A stretch of DNA of 49,594 nt from Candidatus Thalassospirochaeta sargassi (GCA_028532855.1 JAQQAL010000052.1:1-49594); one strand, 5' to 3'. Positions 17,423 through 27,171 are shown, numbered from the stretch's first letter. Translations and numbers: made by a program. The notes: generated by a model not told the origin, from the sequence alone.

Positions 17423-18821
17423 AGAAGAACTTATCAGCAGGGAACTGCTCGCAGGACGCGAATACGCAGGCATAGACCGTATTGAGGGTCCACTGGCATA
17501 CATCAGAAAAACCCATCCCGTCGGATACCGCGAACTCGTTGAATGCATCGACAGAGAAGGCAATATAAGGACAGGTCTTGTTCTCGATACCTCTGACGAG
17601 GTAGTGGTTGTACAGATATTCGAAGGCACCTCGGGACTTACCCTCCCTGATACAAGAATGCGCTTCATGGGCGAACCCCTTTCAATAGGCGTATCTGAGG
17701 CAATGCTCGGCAGGGTTTTTAACGGACTCGGCAAACCGATAGACGGAGGCGCCGCTCCTCCAACTGACGATATCCTCAACGTAAATGGACTGCCTATTAA
17801 TCCCACGGCCAGGGAGTATCCAAGAGATTTCATCCAAACCGGCATCTCAATTATCGACGGCATGACAACGCTTATCCGTGGGCAGAAACTCCCGATATTC
17901 TCGGGTAACGGCCTGCCGCATAATGAGCTTGCCGCCCAGATTGCACGTCAGGCAAAAATCATCGGTGATAATTCCAACTTTGCTGTAGTTTTCGCGGCTA
18001 TGGGGGTGAAGCATGATGTAGCCCGGTACTTTATAGACAGCTTTGAAGAAACCGGTGTAATCGGCAATGTAGCCCTTTTTCTGTCCCTGGCTGACGATCC
18101 CTCGATAGAACGTACCATTACCCCCCGAACTGCGCTAACGCTTGCTGAACATCTTGCGTTTAACAAGGGTATGCACGTACTTGTTATTATGACCGACATG
18201 ACAAATTACTGCGAATCACTGCGTGAAATATCCACATTAAGAGGGGAAATTCCGTCAAGAAAGGGCTACCCGGGATACCTCTATTCCGACCTTGCCGAAA
18301 TATATGAACGCTCAGGCATGCTGAAAGGCATCGGGGGGTCAATTACCCAGCTGCCTATCCTTACTATGCCGAACGACGACATCAGCCATCCTGTTCCCGA
18401 CCTCTCTGGCTATATCACAGAGGGACAGATTGTTTTTGAGAGGGAAATGAACGGGCGAGGTATTTACCCACCGGTCGCAGGACTACCGTCGCTCTCAAGA
18501 CTGATGAAAGACGGAATTGGCGAGGGAATGACGAGGGAGGATCACCCTCATTTATCAAATCAGCTTTTTGCTGCCTACAGCTACGTCAAGGATGTGCGAA
18601 ACCTCGCATCAGTAATCGGTGAGGAAGAACTTACTCCCCTTGATCATCAATACATTGAGTTCGGTGAGTTTTTTGAAAAATCTTTTGTACACCAGGACAG
18701 CCATGAAGATAGAACAATCGAAGAAACCCTTGACATCGGCTGGCAGGCCCTTTCAAAGCTCCCTGTAGAGGAGCTGCATCGTGTTACCGAAGATGAGATT
18801 GATGAGTATTACGACCGATGA
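17415..18821 (+). CDS. ntpB: V-type ATPase regulatory subunit B
   Basis: A 468-residue non-catalytic nucleotide-binding partner of subunit A. It has [11 protein letters not shown], the [18 protein letters not shown] segment where catalytic subunits carry a P-loop, [15 protein letters not shown] and [19 protein letters not shown] choose the ATG at 17415 because GGAGAAA lies just upstream. The frame is open to 17382, but those residues do not resemble B subunits. It overlaps the 3' end of subunit A by 8 nt. Confidence 0.96.
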   Translation: MSKEELISRELLAGREYAGIDRIEGPLAYIRKTHPVGYRELVECIDREGNIRTGLVLDTSDEVVVVQIFEGTSGLTLPDTRMRFMGEPLSIGVSEAMLGRVFNGLGKPIDGGAAPPTDDILNVNGLPINPTAREYPRDFIQTGISIIDGMTTLIRGQKLPIFSGNGLPHNELAAQIARQAKIIGDNSNFAVVFAAMGVKHDVARYFIDSFEETGVIGNVALFLSLADDPSIERTITPRTALTLAEHLAFNKGMHVLVIMTDMTNYCESLREISTLRGEIPSRKGYPGYLYSDLAEIYERSGMLKGIGGSITQLPILTMPNDDISHPVPDLSGYITEGQIVFEREMNGRGIYPPVAGLPSLSRLMKDGIGEGMTREDHPHLSNQLFAAYSYVKDVRNLASVIGEEELTPLDHQYIEFGEFFEKSFVHQDSHEDRTIEETLDIGWQALSKLPVEELHRVTEDEIDEYYDR

Positions 18822-19450
18822 AACAGAACGTCGCACCAACAAGATCTAACCTCATAAAACTTAAAGACGAGTTGAAATTCGCTGAATTAGGTTATGAGCT
18901 TCTTGATCAGAAACGAAATATTCTAGTCATTGAGTTACTGAACCTTGTTGACCAGGCGGTTGAATATGAGTCGAGGGTTAATGCCTCTCTTGATAATGCC
19001 TATGATTCTCTTAGACTATCTGTTATGCAGATGGGAAAACTGAAAGTCGGTAACTTGACCGGTGCTATAAACGTTGAAAATGAGATAAAACTTCGCGAAC
19101 GCAGGGTAATGGGTGTTAAGCTGCCGGTTGTTGAGACCGAATTCAAGGATAAGGGGCCTTATTTCAGCCCGCTTGATACCAGTTTCATGGTTGAAGAAGC
19201 CCTTGACAGTTTTAAGGAATCGCTTGAACTTATGGGCAGACTAGCTGAATTGAAGGTTTCCATTATGAGACTTGCACTTGAGGTTAAAAAAACAATCAGA
19301 AAGGTCAACGCACTTCAAAAGATAGCGATTCCTGATCTTAGGGAAACACTTGACTTTACCGTCAGCAGACTGGAAGAAGCTGAACGGGAGAATTTCATAT
19401 TAATGAAGCTTGTTAAAACAAGGCTTGAGAAAAAGAAGGAGAGAATGTGA
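18818..19450 (+). CDS. ntpD: V-type ATPase central-shaft subunit D
   Basis: A 210-residue coiled-coil shaft protein. The conserved start [31 protein letters not shown] and the C-terminal [40 protein letters not shown] are both classical for subunit D. It overlaps subunit B by 4 nt and the Usp gene by 4 nt, so it is not the end of the operon. Confidence 0.95.
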   Translation: MKQNVAPTRSNLIKLKDELKFAELGYELLDQKRNILVIELLNLVDQAVEYESRVNASLDNAYDSLRLSVMQMGKLKVGNLTGAINVENEIKLRERRVMGVKLPVVETEFKDKGPYFSPLDTSFMVEEALDSFKESLELMGRLAELKVSIMRLALEVKKTIRKVNALQKIAIPDLRETLDFTVSRLEEAERENFILMKLVKTRLEKKKERM

Positions 19451-19932
19451 AAGGACCTATAAAAAATATTCTAGTCTATATAGACGGCTCGGAAGCATCA
19501 ATTTCTGCAGCAATGTACGGGATAGCTCTTTCAAAATCGACCGGAGCTGCACTTACCGCTCTTTATGTAATCAATACAAGGGCGCTTAATGATCTTTTGA
19601 AAGCAAGAATATTCATACAGGAGGAAGAAGCTGAGTATCATCGTGATCTAGAAGACGATGCGGGTCGATATCTGAACCATGTGAAGAAACTTGCTGAACA
19701 GAAAGAAATTGAAATTAAAACAGTCAGCAAATCGGGTACGATTCACAGGGAAATTAAAACTGAAATAAAAGAGAACGGTTATGATCTTCTGATTCTAGGC
19801 GGGGTTTCGAGTATACGCAGCAGAAGAGATGAGTTCTTCAACGAAACCGACAGGGCAATGCGTTCTGTAAATTGTCCCGTTCTTATTATTAAGGATGAAG
19901 ACAGTGTCTGGGAAATATTTGAGTCCATATAG
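19447..19932 (+). CDS. Universal stress protein (UspA family), operon-linked to the V-ATPase
   Basis: A 161-residue Usp fold: KNILVYIDGSEASISAAMYGIALSK at the start, the ALYV strand, and DLLILGG near the end. The usual ATP-binding loop G-x2-G-x9-G-S/T is not present; after LILGG the chain reads VSSIRSRRDEFFNETDRAM, so it may not bind ATP in the standard way. It starts with GTG inside the stop of subunit D, with AAGGAG upstream, so it is translationally coupled to the ATPase. A regulatory link to ATPase activity is inferred only. Confidence 0.88.
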   Translation: MKGPIKNILVYIDGSEASISAAMYGIALSKSTGAALTALYVINTRALNDLLKARIFIQEEEAEYHRDLEDDAGRYLNHVKKLAEQKEIEIKTVSKSGTIHREIKTEIKENGYDLLILGGVSSIRSRRDEFFNETDRAMRSVNCPVLIIKDEDSVWEIFESI

Positions 19933-19941
19933 GGGGGGATT

Positions 19942-20391
19942 ATGGGATTTTTGGAACTGCTTGATAAAAAATTAATTAAGGTGCCGCTTGAAAACTTCAG
20001 CAAAAACGCTGTTCTTGAAGAGCTTATAAATATTATTGATGATTCCGGCAAACTGAGAAACAGAGAGCAGGCTTATCAGGATGTGCTGAAACGTGAGCTT
20101 TTGGGCAGCACTGGACTTGAACGTGGAATTGCCGTGCCGCACGCCAGGACGGAAGCCGTAGATGATATGGTAATGGCAGTTGGTATTGCACCTGGAGGTA
20201 TTGACTTTGAGGCGCTTGATGGAGAACAGTCATCACTGTTCTTTCTTATCCTGGCACCGCCGCATCAGGCCGGAGCACATATAGAAGTTCTTTCAGATAT
20301 CGCAAAGGTTACAAAATCTGCTGCAATCTGCAGACTCTTACTTGCTTCTGCCGATGCTGATGAGGTGATAGAAATATTCGAAGAAGACTAA
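19942..20391 (+). CDS. PTS EIIA type-2 domain protein (PtsN-like)
   Basis: A 149-residue EIIA of the fructose/nitrogen family, with the phosphorylatable His in GIAVPHAR (residue about 67) and FFLILAPP with HIEVLSDIAKV downstream. A GGGGGG ribosome site lies just before the ATG. No EIIB/EIIC sugar permease is adjacent. Placement at the end of the V-ATPase-Usp operon suggests a regulatory EIIA that reports phosphotransfer state, as PtsN does for potassium transport elsewhere. Its stop overlaps the convergent MscS gene stop. Confidence 0.9.
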   Translation: MGFLELLDKKLIKVPLENFSKNAVLEELINIIDDSGKLRNREQAYQDVLKRELLGSTGLERGIAVPHARTEAVDDMVMAVGIAPGGIDFEALDGEQSSLFFLILAPPHQAGAHIEVLSDIAKVTKSAAICRLLLASADADEVIEIFEED

Positions 20392-21545
20392 TCTTCGATC
20401 GTTTCATCCTCTTTATGCTTGTCAGGCATAATAACATGAACATGCGGATAGGGGATCGAGATATTTTCATCCCTGAAACGCTTCCATATTTGGCGATTAA
20501 TCAAATCATGAACTTCATATTTGTATTGCAGGTCACTTATCCAGGAAAACAGGCTTATATCGAGCCCTGAATCACCGAAATTCTTGAATCGGGCCTTCGG
20601 GGCTGGATCATTTAGTACATAATCAGTGTTAATAGCGATACTTTCCAATACTTCAATTGCTTCTTCCGGATCATTATCGTATGAGATTGATATATTATTT
20701 CTGATTACAATCTTTCTGTCTTCATACGAATAATTATGAACAATATTTTCTACAAAATTAGAATTGGGAACTATAATGCTCTCATTTTTAAGCGTTGTGA
20801 TATTTGTAGAATTTAGTCTTATCTGACTAACAGTCCCTTCAATCCCGTTTATTATAATCCTATCACCTTCTTTTACCGGACGGCTGAATATAATCACCAG
20901 ACCTGCAATTATATTAGCTACAATTGATTGAAGACCAAAACCAATACCAATACCGAGAACACCGAATAACAGGGTAAGAGCAGATAAGTCAACACCTATT
21001 ACTGACATTCCAATCAGAACAACGACAATCATTACGCCGTACTGAATGAGCGACGTTACGCTGAACTTTTTTGAATCATCAAGCCCCATTCGTTCAAGAA
21101 GATCATGATTAATCATCTTTTTTACTGTTTTACCAACCCATGAGCCTAAATAGAACACAGGTATGGTCAGTATAATTGTAATTATAGTTATGCGGGTGCC
21201 GCCTGATTCGATAAAGGGCTGGTTGAGAACATCAAAGATCATGCCCAGATAACGCATTGTCTCTGCGCCCAGGAAGCTGGAGACTAGAATTGCAGCTATA
21301 ATGTAATAGATAATATTGAGGCCGCGTCTAACCCAGGTTTTGGCTATAGTTTTATTTTCATCCTTAGCCTTAGATTTGTTTATAAGCAGCGCAATTCCTC
21401 GTTTTATAAGTTTAAACGCAAAGAAAATAACAAGAAGCGGAAGGACAAACCTTAATAAAAGACCGATAAGGTTGAAAGGCAGATTCAAAGTCCCCAATAC
21501 GATCTTACTGAATAGTATGTTATGAAGTATTTCCCGAAAATCCAT
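20388..21545 (-). CDS. MscS-family small-conductance mechanosensitive channel
   Basis: A 385-residue membrane protein that releases solutes on hypo-osmotic shock. Four or five hydrophobic helices lie in residues about 20-225, ending in the pore helix LTLLFGVLGIGIGFGLQSIVANIIAGLVIIFSRPVKEGDRI, rich in Gly and Ala. The beta domain then has INGIEGTVSQIRLNSTNI and IIVPNSNFVENIV. A cytoplasmic vestibule domain ends with SIPYPHVHV. It is convergent with the EIIA gene with overlapping stops. No ribosome site precedes the ATG. Confidence 0.93.
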   Translation of the reverse strand: MDFREILHNILFSKIVLGTLNLPFNLIGLLLRFVLPLLVIFFAFKLIKRGIALLINKSKAKDENKTIAKTWVRRGLNIIYYIIAAILVSSFLGAETMRYLGMIFDVLNQPFIESGGTRITIITIILTIPVFYLGSWVGKTVKKMINHDLLERMGLDDSKKFSVTSLIQYGVMIVVVLIGMSVIGVDLSALTLLFGVLGIGIGFGLQSIVANIIAGLVIIFSRPVKEGDRIIINGIEGTVSQIRLNSTNITTLKNESIIVPNSNFVENIVHNYSYEDRKIVIRNNISISYDNDPEEAIEVLESIAINTDYVLNDPAPKARFKNFGDSGLDISLFSWISDLQYKYEVHDLINRQIWKRFRDENISIPYPHVHVIMPDKHKEDETIED

Positions 21546-21551
21546 ATATGT

Positions 21552-21580
21552 ATTAAAACATATAATAAAAATTATATCGA
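21552..21580 (-). promoter_or_regulatory. Possible leaderless promoter of the mscS-like gene
   Basis: On the minus strand TCGATA (21580-21575), a 17-nt spacer and TTTAAT (21557-21552) lie 6 nt before the ATG at 21545. The region is very AT-rich, so chance matches are easy. Confidence 0.3.
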
Positions 21581-21598
21581 TAATATTTTATATTTTTT

Positions 21599-21627
21599 TT
21601 GACAAATTACATGTTTCATTTTATCAT
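21599..21627 (+). promoter_or_regulatory. Strong sigma-70-like promoter of the hydrogenase operon
   Basis: A consensus TTGACA (21599-21604), a 17-nt spacer and TATCAT (21622-21627). The start would be near 21634, leaving a leader of about 80 nt. In that leader ATTAATGC occurs at 21657 and 21680 and GCCTTAC at 21669 and 21686, direct repeats that could be regulator sites or leader structure. Confidence 0.7.
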
Positions 21628-21715
21628 ATTCGGTATTACTACAGTTTTACTCGTATATTAATGCATCAGCCTTACTTGGATTAATGCCTTACCCAGGGCA
21701 AATACAAAATAGGAG

Positions 21716-22237
21716 ATGCAGATGGTAGATGCACAAATTCCTACCCGGGAACCTACAGACGAAGAAATCACAAAACAGACTGAAATCATAGTTGGTGAGC
21801 TCATCGGCAGAAAAGGGGCTCTTATCCCCATCCTTCAAACCCTGCAGGAGCTGTTCGGATATCTTCCCGAAACCGCACTTAAAAGAACCGGTGAACTTAT
21901 GAAAATTTCATACAGTGAGGTAGCTGGGGTTGTCAGCTTCTATAAATATTTCTCAATAGTCCCACGAGGAAAATACTTAATCAGGGTATGTTTGGGGACA
22001 TCCTGCTATGTGCGCGGTGGGAAAGAGGTCCTTGAAAGCCTTAAAAACAACCTGGGCATAGATATTGACGAAACAACAGAGGACAGGCTTTTCTCACTCA
22101 AAGTGGGTAGATGTTTCGGTGCCTGCGGCCTCGCTCCGGTAATAATGATTAATGATGATATTTACCGCCGCGTGAAACCCTCGAAAGTCGGCGAAATCCT
22201 TCAAAGCTATCGTGTTCAGGAGGATACTGATGATTAA
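21716..22237 (+). CDS. hydC: NADH-dependent [FeFe] hydrogenase, NuoE-like [2Fe-2S] subunit
   Basis: A 173-residue thioredoxin-like ferredoxin subunit related to NuoE. The N-terminal helical bundle has LIPILQTLQELFGYLPETAL, followed by VVSFYKYFS and the cluster ligands CLGTSC (residues about 92-97) and CFGACGLAP (about 133). AGGAG precedes the ATG closely. It moves electrons within the HydABC complex that couples NADH and ferredoxin to hydrogen in fermenters. First gene of the operon; it overlaps hydB by 8 nt. Confidence 0.93.
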   Translation: MQMVDAQIPTREPTDEEITKQTEIIVGELIGRKGALIPILQTLQELFGYLPETALKRTGELMKISYSEVAGVVSFYKYFSIVPRGKYLIRVCLGTSCYVRGGKEVLESLKNNLGIDIDETTEDRLFSLKVGRCFGACGLAPVIMINDDIYRRVKPSKVGEILQSYRVQEDTDD

Positions 22238-25200
22238 TCAGATTAAAGATCTTGAAAAAATCAGGGAAAGTCAGAAAGAGATCCTTGATTTCCGTATGCT
22301 TTCGACTGAAGATACATCAGATATTTTAGATCAGATGATTTCTGAAACAGGCAGATACGATATCGCGCTATGCATGGGAACCAGCTGTCAATCGTCAAAA
22401 TCAACCGAGGTAGCTGCCGCTCTGGAAAAAGAAATTGCCAAATACAGGCTTGAAGACAAAGTAACAATTGTGCGAACGGGCTGTAACGGTTTTTGTGCTG
22501 TCGGCCCGATAATGGTTATGTATCCAGGTGGCGTTCTGTATAACGGAATGGACGCGGAAGATGTTCCGGAAATTTTTGAGGAACATATAATCAACCATCG
22601 CCTGGTTGAAAGATGCATGTACCATCATCCTGTATCTGATGCGGTTATTCCAAAATACATGGATCTCCCGTTTTTTGCAAAGCAGGAATTGCGAGTTCTC
22701 AGAAACAAGGGAATTATTAATGCAGACAGTATCGAAGAATATATAGGCCGTGACGGATATTTTGGTTTTGCCAGGGCATTAACAGAACTCAGTCCCGAAG
22801 ATGTAATTGATGAGGTAAAATCATCAGGACTAAGGGGCCGAGGAGGCGGGGGATTCTTAACTGGTCTGAAATGGTCTTTCTGTAAAAACTCTCAAAGTGA
22901 TAAAAAATACATCCTCTGTAACGCCGACGAGGGGGATCCCGGGGCATTCATGGACCGCTCTATATTGGAATCCGACCCACATTCGGTCATCGAAGGGATG
23001 CTCATAGGCGCATACGCGATAGGTGCCGATGAGGGGTTCATCTACTGCCGCGCAGAGTACCCGCTGGCCCTCACCCGTCTTGAAACAGCGATTGCAAACT
23101 GTGAAAAAAACGGATTACTAGGTAAAAACATCCTGGGAACCGGCTTTAATTTTAAGCTGAATATCTCTCGGGGTTCAGGCGCATTCGTCTGCGGCGAAGA
23201 AACAGCACTCATGAACTCAATTGAAGGCAGGCGGGGAGAACCCAGACCCAGACCTCCGTTTCCGGCAGTAAAAGGACTTTGGGGTAAACCCTCAGTGCTG
23301 AATAACGTTGAAACCTTTGCGAACATCCCTCTGATTATGTTTAACGGCTATGAATGGTATCGCACAACCGGCACTGAAAACTCACCGGGAACCAAAATCT
23401 TCGCCCTTACAGGAAATGTCAGAAACGTCGGCCTAGTTGAAGTTCCCATCGGCACAAGCCTTGGGGACCTGATTTTTGAGATCGGCGGAGGGATGCAGGA
23501 GGGGAAGGTTTATAAATCTGCTCAGATAGGCGGCCCCTCGGGCGGCTGTATACCGAAAAGCCACTTAAGTGTTTCACTTGATTTCGAATCTCTGCAGGAG
23601 CTCGGCGCCATTATGGGTTCCGGCGGACTGGTTGTAATGAGCGAAGACACATGTATGGTTGATGTCGCCAAATTCTTTCTTGAATTCGTTCTTGAAGAAT
23701 CATGCGGAAAATGCGTCCCCTGCCGTGTCGGTATTAAACGTATGCATGAAATACTTGAACGAATCACAACCGGCTATGGTGAGGAAGAGGATATTGATAA
23801 ACTGATAAAATTAGGGACAATAATCAAGCAGACCTCATTATGCGGCCTTGGTCAGACAGCACCTAACCCTGTTCTCTCAACAATACAGCATTTCAGACAT
23901 GAGTATGAGGATCACATCGTTCACAAACATTGTGAAGCCGGGGTCTGTCCGGGTCTTGTACGGGCGCCATGCCAGAGCGCATGTCCCGCAGGTGTCGATA
24001 TTCCGGGCTTTATAGCTCTGATAAAGGAAAAACGCTATGCGGAAGCCCTTAAGCTGCACAGGGAGAAAAATCCGTTTGCCGCAATCTGTGCCAGGGTATG
24101 TTTTCACACCTGTGAAGATAAATGCCGCAGGGCAATGCTTGATGAGCCCGTTTCGATCAGGGCTCTTAAACGCTATCTGGTCGAACAGGAAATAGTAGTT
24201 CAGCTACCGGAGATACTTGAGAACAATATAAACGCAGCAAAAAAGGTCGCCGTTATAGGCGCCGGGCCGGCTGGGTTGTCCTGCGCCTATTTTCTAGCGA
24301 GGCTGGGTTATAAACCTGTTGTTTATGAATCCGAGAGCAGGCCTGGCGGCATGCTGACCCAGGCTATTCCAGCGTACAGACTGCCGCGAGAAGAAATTGC
24401 CCGCGAGATAAGAATGATAGAGCGAATCGGGGTTGAAATAAACTGCGAAACAGTACTCGGCCGCGACATATCAATTCAACAGCTGCGAGACAATGGATTT
24501 GAAGCGATATTTCTTGCGGCGGGAGCACCGGTCGGCAGCAGCCTGGGGATTCCAGGCGAAGAAGCCGACGGGGTTGACGACGCGCTTAACTTCCTCAGGC
24601 ATTATAATATTCGCGGGAATGTCAGAATTAACCGTAATGTGCTTGTTATCGGCGGAGGAAACGCAGCTATTGACGCAGCAAGAACAGCCATCCGGCTTGG
24701 TGCTGAATCAGTGACTATTGTGTACCGTCGAAAGAGAAGCCAGATGCCTGCTTATCAGGAAGAGGTAGAAGAGGCAATTGTTGAAGGTGTAAAGCTTGTC
24801 GATCTAACCCAGCCGGTTGAGGTTGTGAAATCAGCCGATGGCAAGGTTGCAGGACTAAAATGCCTTCATATGACCCTGGGCGACTTTGATAAACAGGGCC
24901 GAAGAAGGGCGGTTAAAGAGAATGAGGAATATTTTATACTGAAGGGTGACCAGATTATAACTGCTATTGGCCAGGGCATTGATAAATCAATCTTTAATGA
25001 CATTGAGGGTCTTGAGTTTAATGAGAAAGGCTACATTAAAATCGATAAAAGCACAGGCAAAACCTCAATAAACTGGCTGTATGCAGGCGGTGACAACTGT
25101 TCAGGGCCTGCATCGGTAGTTAAGGCTATACATGCGGGAGAGGTGGCAGCGGTAGGAATTGATTATAAACTCAGCGGAGAGGACCATGCGTTCTGGAGGG

Positions 25201-25415
25201 AAGAACGAAAGGTTGAAACGGCCTTTGATCCTGATGCTGATCCGGTTCCATACCCCAGAGAAAAATCGCCCCTGATACCGGCAGAAAAACGGAGAGCAAA
25301 CTTTGACGAGGTTGAACTGCCCTGGTCTGAAGCCGTGGCAATGAGACAGTCTGCAAGGTGTCTGCGCTGCGATTACGGCAAACCGGCAATTCCCAGGGAG
25401 GTAATAAATGACTGA
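22230..25415 (+). CDS. hydB: NuoF-like NADH/FMN hydrogenase subunit fused to a GltD-like flavoprotein
   Basis: About 1,061 residues in three parts. Residues about 1-125 are a thioredoxin-like [2Fe-2S] domain (CMGTSC, CNGFCAVGP). About 140-560 are the NuoF core: GRGGGGFLTGLKW, NADEGDPGAFMDRSILE for FMN/NADH, and the SCGKCVPCR...SLCGLG [4Fe-4S] site. About 565-1061 are a GltD/NfnB-like unit with two N-terminal [4Fe-4S] motifs (CQSACPAGVDIPG, CARVCFHTCEDKC), an FAD loop GAGPAGLSCAYFL and a second dinucleotide loop GGGNAAIDAARTA followed by YRRKRSQMPA. The ATG at 22230 has GGAGG upstream; an earlier GTG at 22212 is less likely. The extra flavin domain offers a second NAD(P)H port for electron bifurcation. 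Confidence 0.93.
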   Translation: MINQIKDLEKIRESQKEILDFRMLSTEDTSDILDQMISETGRYDIALCMGTSCQSSKSTEVAAALEKEIAKYRLEDKVTIVRTGCNGFCAVGPIMVMYPGGVLYNGMDAEDVPEIFEEHIINHRLVERCMYHHPVSDAVIPKYMDLPFFAKQELRVLRNKGIINADSIEEYIGRDGYFGFARALTELSPEDVIDEVKSSGLRGRGGGGFLTGLKWSFCKNSQSDKKYILCNADEGDPGAFMDRSILESDPHSVIEGMLIGAYAIGADEGFIYCRAEYPLALTRLETAIANCEKNGLLGKNILGTGFNFKLNISRGSGAFVCGEETALMNSIEGRRGEPRPRPPFPAVKGLWGKPSVLNNVETFANIPLIMFNGYEWYRTTGTENSPGTKIFALTGNVRNVGLVEVPIGTSLGDLIFEIGGGMQEGKVYKSAQIGGPSGGCIPKSHLSVSLDFESLQELGAIMGSGGLVVMSEDTCMVDVAKFFLEFVLEESCGKCVPCRVGIKRMHEILERITTGYGEEEDIDKLIKLGTIIKQTSLCGLGQTAPNPVLSTIQHFRHEYEDHIVHKHCEAGVCPGLVRAPCQSACPAGVDIPGFIALIKEKRYAEALKLHREKNPFAAICARVCFHTCEDKCRRAMLDEPVSIRALKRYLVEQEIVVQLPEILENNINAAKKVAVIGAGPAGLSCAYFLARLGYKPVVYESESRPGGMLTQAIPAYRLPREEIAREIRMIERIGVEINCETVLGRDISIQQLRDNGFEAIFLAAGAPVGSSLGIPGEEADGVDDALNFLRHYNIRGNVRINRNVLVIGGGNAAIDAARTAIRLGAESVTIVYRRKRSQMPAYQEEVEEAIVEGVKLVDLTQPVEVVKSADGKVAGLKCLHMTLGDFDKQGRRRAVKENEEYFILKGDQIITAIGQGIDKSIFNDIEGLEFNEKGYIKIDKSTGKTSINWLYAGGDNCSGPASVVKAIHAGEVAAVGIDYKLSGEDHAFWREERKVETAFDPDADPVPYPREKSPLIPAEKRRANFDEVELPWSEAVAMRQSARCLRCDYGKPAIPREVIND

Positions 25416-27171
25416 TTTAACAATTAACGGAATTGAGATTTCAGTAGAAGACGGAACTACAATACTTGATGCAGCATCCAAAATAGGCGTTACAATTCCC
25501 ACGTTGTGTCACCTTCAGGGACACGAGCCTCTTGGTGCCTGCAGAATATGCGTTGTTGAGGTTGAGGGCGCTAGATCCCTGATGCCGTCATGCGCAACCC
25601 CTGTTACAAGGGGGATGGTTGTAAAAACAAATACACGTAAGGTTCGTGAAGCAAGAAAGCTCATTGTTGATCTGCTACTATCAGAGCATGAAGGCAATTG
25701 TCAATTCTGCGATAGATCAAACGACTGTGAACTAGAAAAAATTGCATCATCAATAGGTATTTCCAAACCATTATATGCCGGCGAGAAACCTGAGGCACGA
25801 TTCGACTATACGACTAAAGCCCTGATAAGGGATACAGGTAAATGTATTAAATGCAGAAGATGTATTACCGCATGTAATGAAATACAGGCTGTAGGCGCCC
25901 TTTTTCCGCAGAATCGCGGCTTCGAAACCGTAATAGGACCCGCTTTCACCTCAGACCTTGCTGACGTACAGTGCGTACAGTGCGGTCAGTGTGCAGCGGT
26001 ATGTCCTGTAGGAGCAATAATAGAACGTTCAAACATTGATGATGTATGGGAGGCTATAGACAACCCCGGGAAACATGTTGTTGTTCAGACAGCACCAGCC
26101 ATAAGAGCAGCTCTCGGTGAATGTTTCGATTATGAGCCGGGAACCCTGGTTACCGGTAAAATGATAACTGCATTAAGGTCACTCGGATTTGATGCAGTCT
26201 TCGATACAAACTTTGCTGCTGATCTTACAATTATTGAAGAAGGTAATGAGCTGCTTACCCGCCTTAAGAAAAAACTTGTTAACGGAGAAGATATTGCCCT
26301 ACCGATGTTTACCAGCTGTTCTCCCGGATGGATTAACTATGCGGAATATTTTCATCCCGATTATCTAAACAATATTTCAAGTTGTAAATCACCGCAGCAG
26401 ATGTTCGGTGCTGTTGCAAAAACCTATTACGCTCAAAAGCAGGGGATAGATCCTGCTGATATAGTCGTTGTCTCGGTCATGCCTTGCACTGCAAAAAAGT
26501 ATGAAGCCGCCCGCGATGAGATGGCCGACAGCGGCTTTACCGATGTGGATTATGTGCTTACAACACGAGAGCTCGGTAAGATGATAAAATCTACCGGAAT
26601 TGATTTCCGCAGCCTTCCCGACGGCGTTATGGACAACCCCCTGGGGGTATCCTCGGGCGCCGCGGATATTTTTGCCAACACCGGCGGGGTTATGGAGGCC
26701 GCAATAAGAACTGTCTATGAGCTTGTAACAGGCAGAGAGCTTCCGTTCGAGAACCTCCACCTGACACCGGTTGCCGGGCTTAAAGGCTTTAAAGAGGCAT
26801 CTCTTACCATTGAGGGAACTGTACCGGCATGGAGCTTCCTTGAGGGGGTAGAGGTCAAGGTTGCGGTAGCCCACGGTCTTAGCAATGCCGCGGAGGTTTT
26901 CCGCAGACTTGAAGAAGACCCAGGACGTTACCATTTTGTTGAGGTGATGTCATGCCCCGGCGGCTGCATCGGCGGCGGCGGGCAGCCCCGTTTCACCGAT
27001 GATAGTGTCAGGCTGAAAAGGATTAACGCAATATACGCTGAGGATGAGGGTAAACCGATAAGGAAATCACACATGAATCCTATGATCACCCAGATTTATG
27101 AGGAGTTTCTGATAGAACCATTGGGCGAGAAATCGCATCATCTTTTACATACACATTATGCAAAAAAATAG
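25408..27171 (+). CDS. hydA: [FeFe] hydrogenase catalytic subunit
   Basis: A 587-residue M3-type enzyme. The N-terminal [2Fe-2S] domain (CHLQGHEPLGACRIC) is followed by a His-Cys cluster motif (HEGNCQFCDRSNDC) and two [4Fe-4S] clusters (CIKCRRCITAC, CVQCGQCAAVCP). The H-domain has L1 TSCSPGW (residues about 302-308), L2 MPCTAKKYE and L3 EVMSCPGGCIGGGGQP. L1 carries Ser where the textbook motif has a second Cys (TSCCP). GGAGG precedes the ATG, which overlaps hydB by 8 nt. It makes or consumes hydrogen in the cytoplasm using NADH and ferredoxin through HydBC. Confidence 0.95.
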   Translation: MTDLTINGIEISVEDGTTILDAASKIGVTIPTLCHLQGHEPLGACRICVVEVEGARSLMPSCATPVTRGMVVKTNTRKVREARKLIVDLLLSEHEGNCQFCDRSNDCELEKIASSIGISKPLYAGEKPEARFDYTTKALIRDTGKCIKCRRCITACNEIQAVGALFPQNRGFETVIGPAFTSDLADVQCVQCGQCAAVCPVGAIIERSNIDDVWEAIDNPGKHVVVQTAPAIRAALGECFDYEPGTLVTGKMITALRSLGFDAVFDTNFAADLTIIEEGNELLTRLKKKLVNGEDIALPMFTSCSPGWINYAEYFHPDYLNNISSCKSPQQMFGAVAKTYYAQKQGIDPADIVVVSVMPCTAKKYEAARDEMADSGFTDVDYVLTTRELGKMIKSTGIDFRSLPDGVMDNPLGVSSGAADIFANTGGVMEAAIRTVYELVTGRELPFENLHLTPVAGLKGFKEASLTIEGTVPAWSFLEGVEVKVAVAHGLSNAAEVFRRLEEDPGRYHFVEVMSCPGGCIGGGGQPRFTDDSVRLKRINAIYAEDEGKPIRKSHMNPMITQIYEEFLIEPLGEKSHHLLHTHYAKK

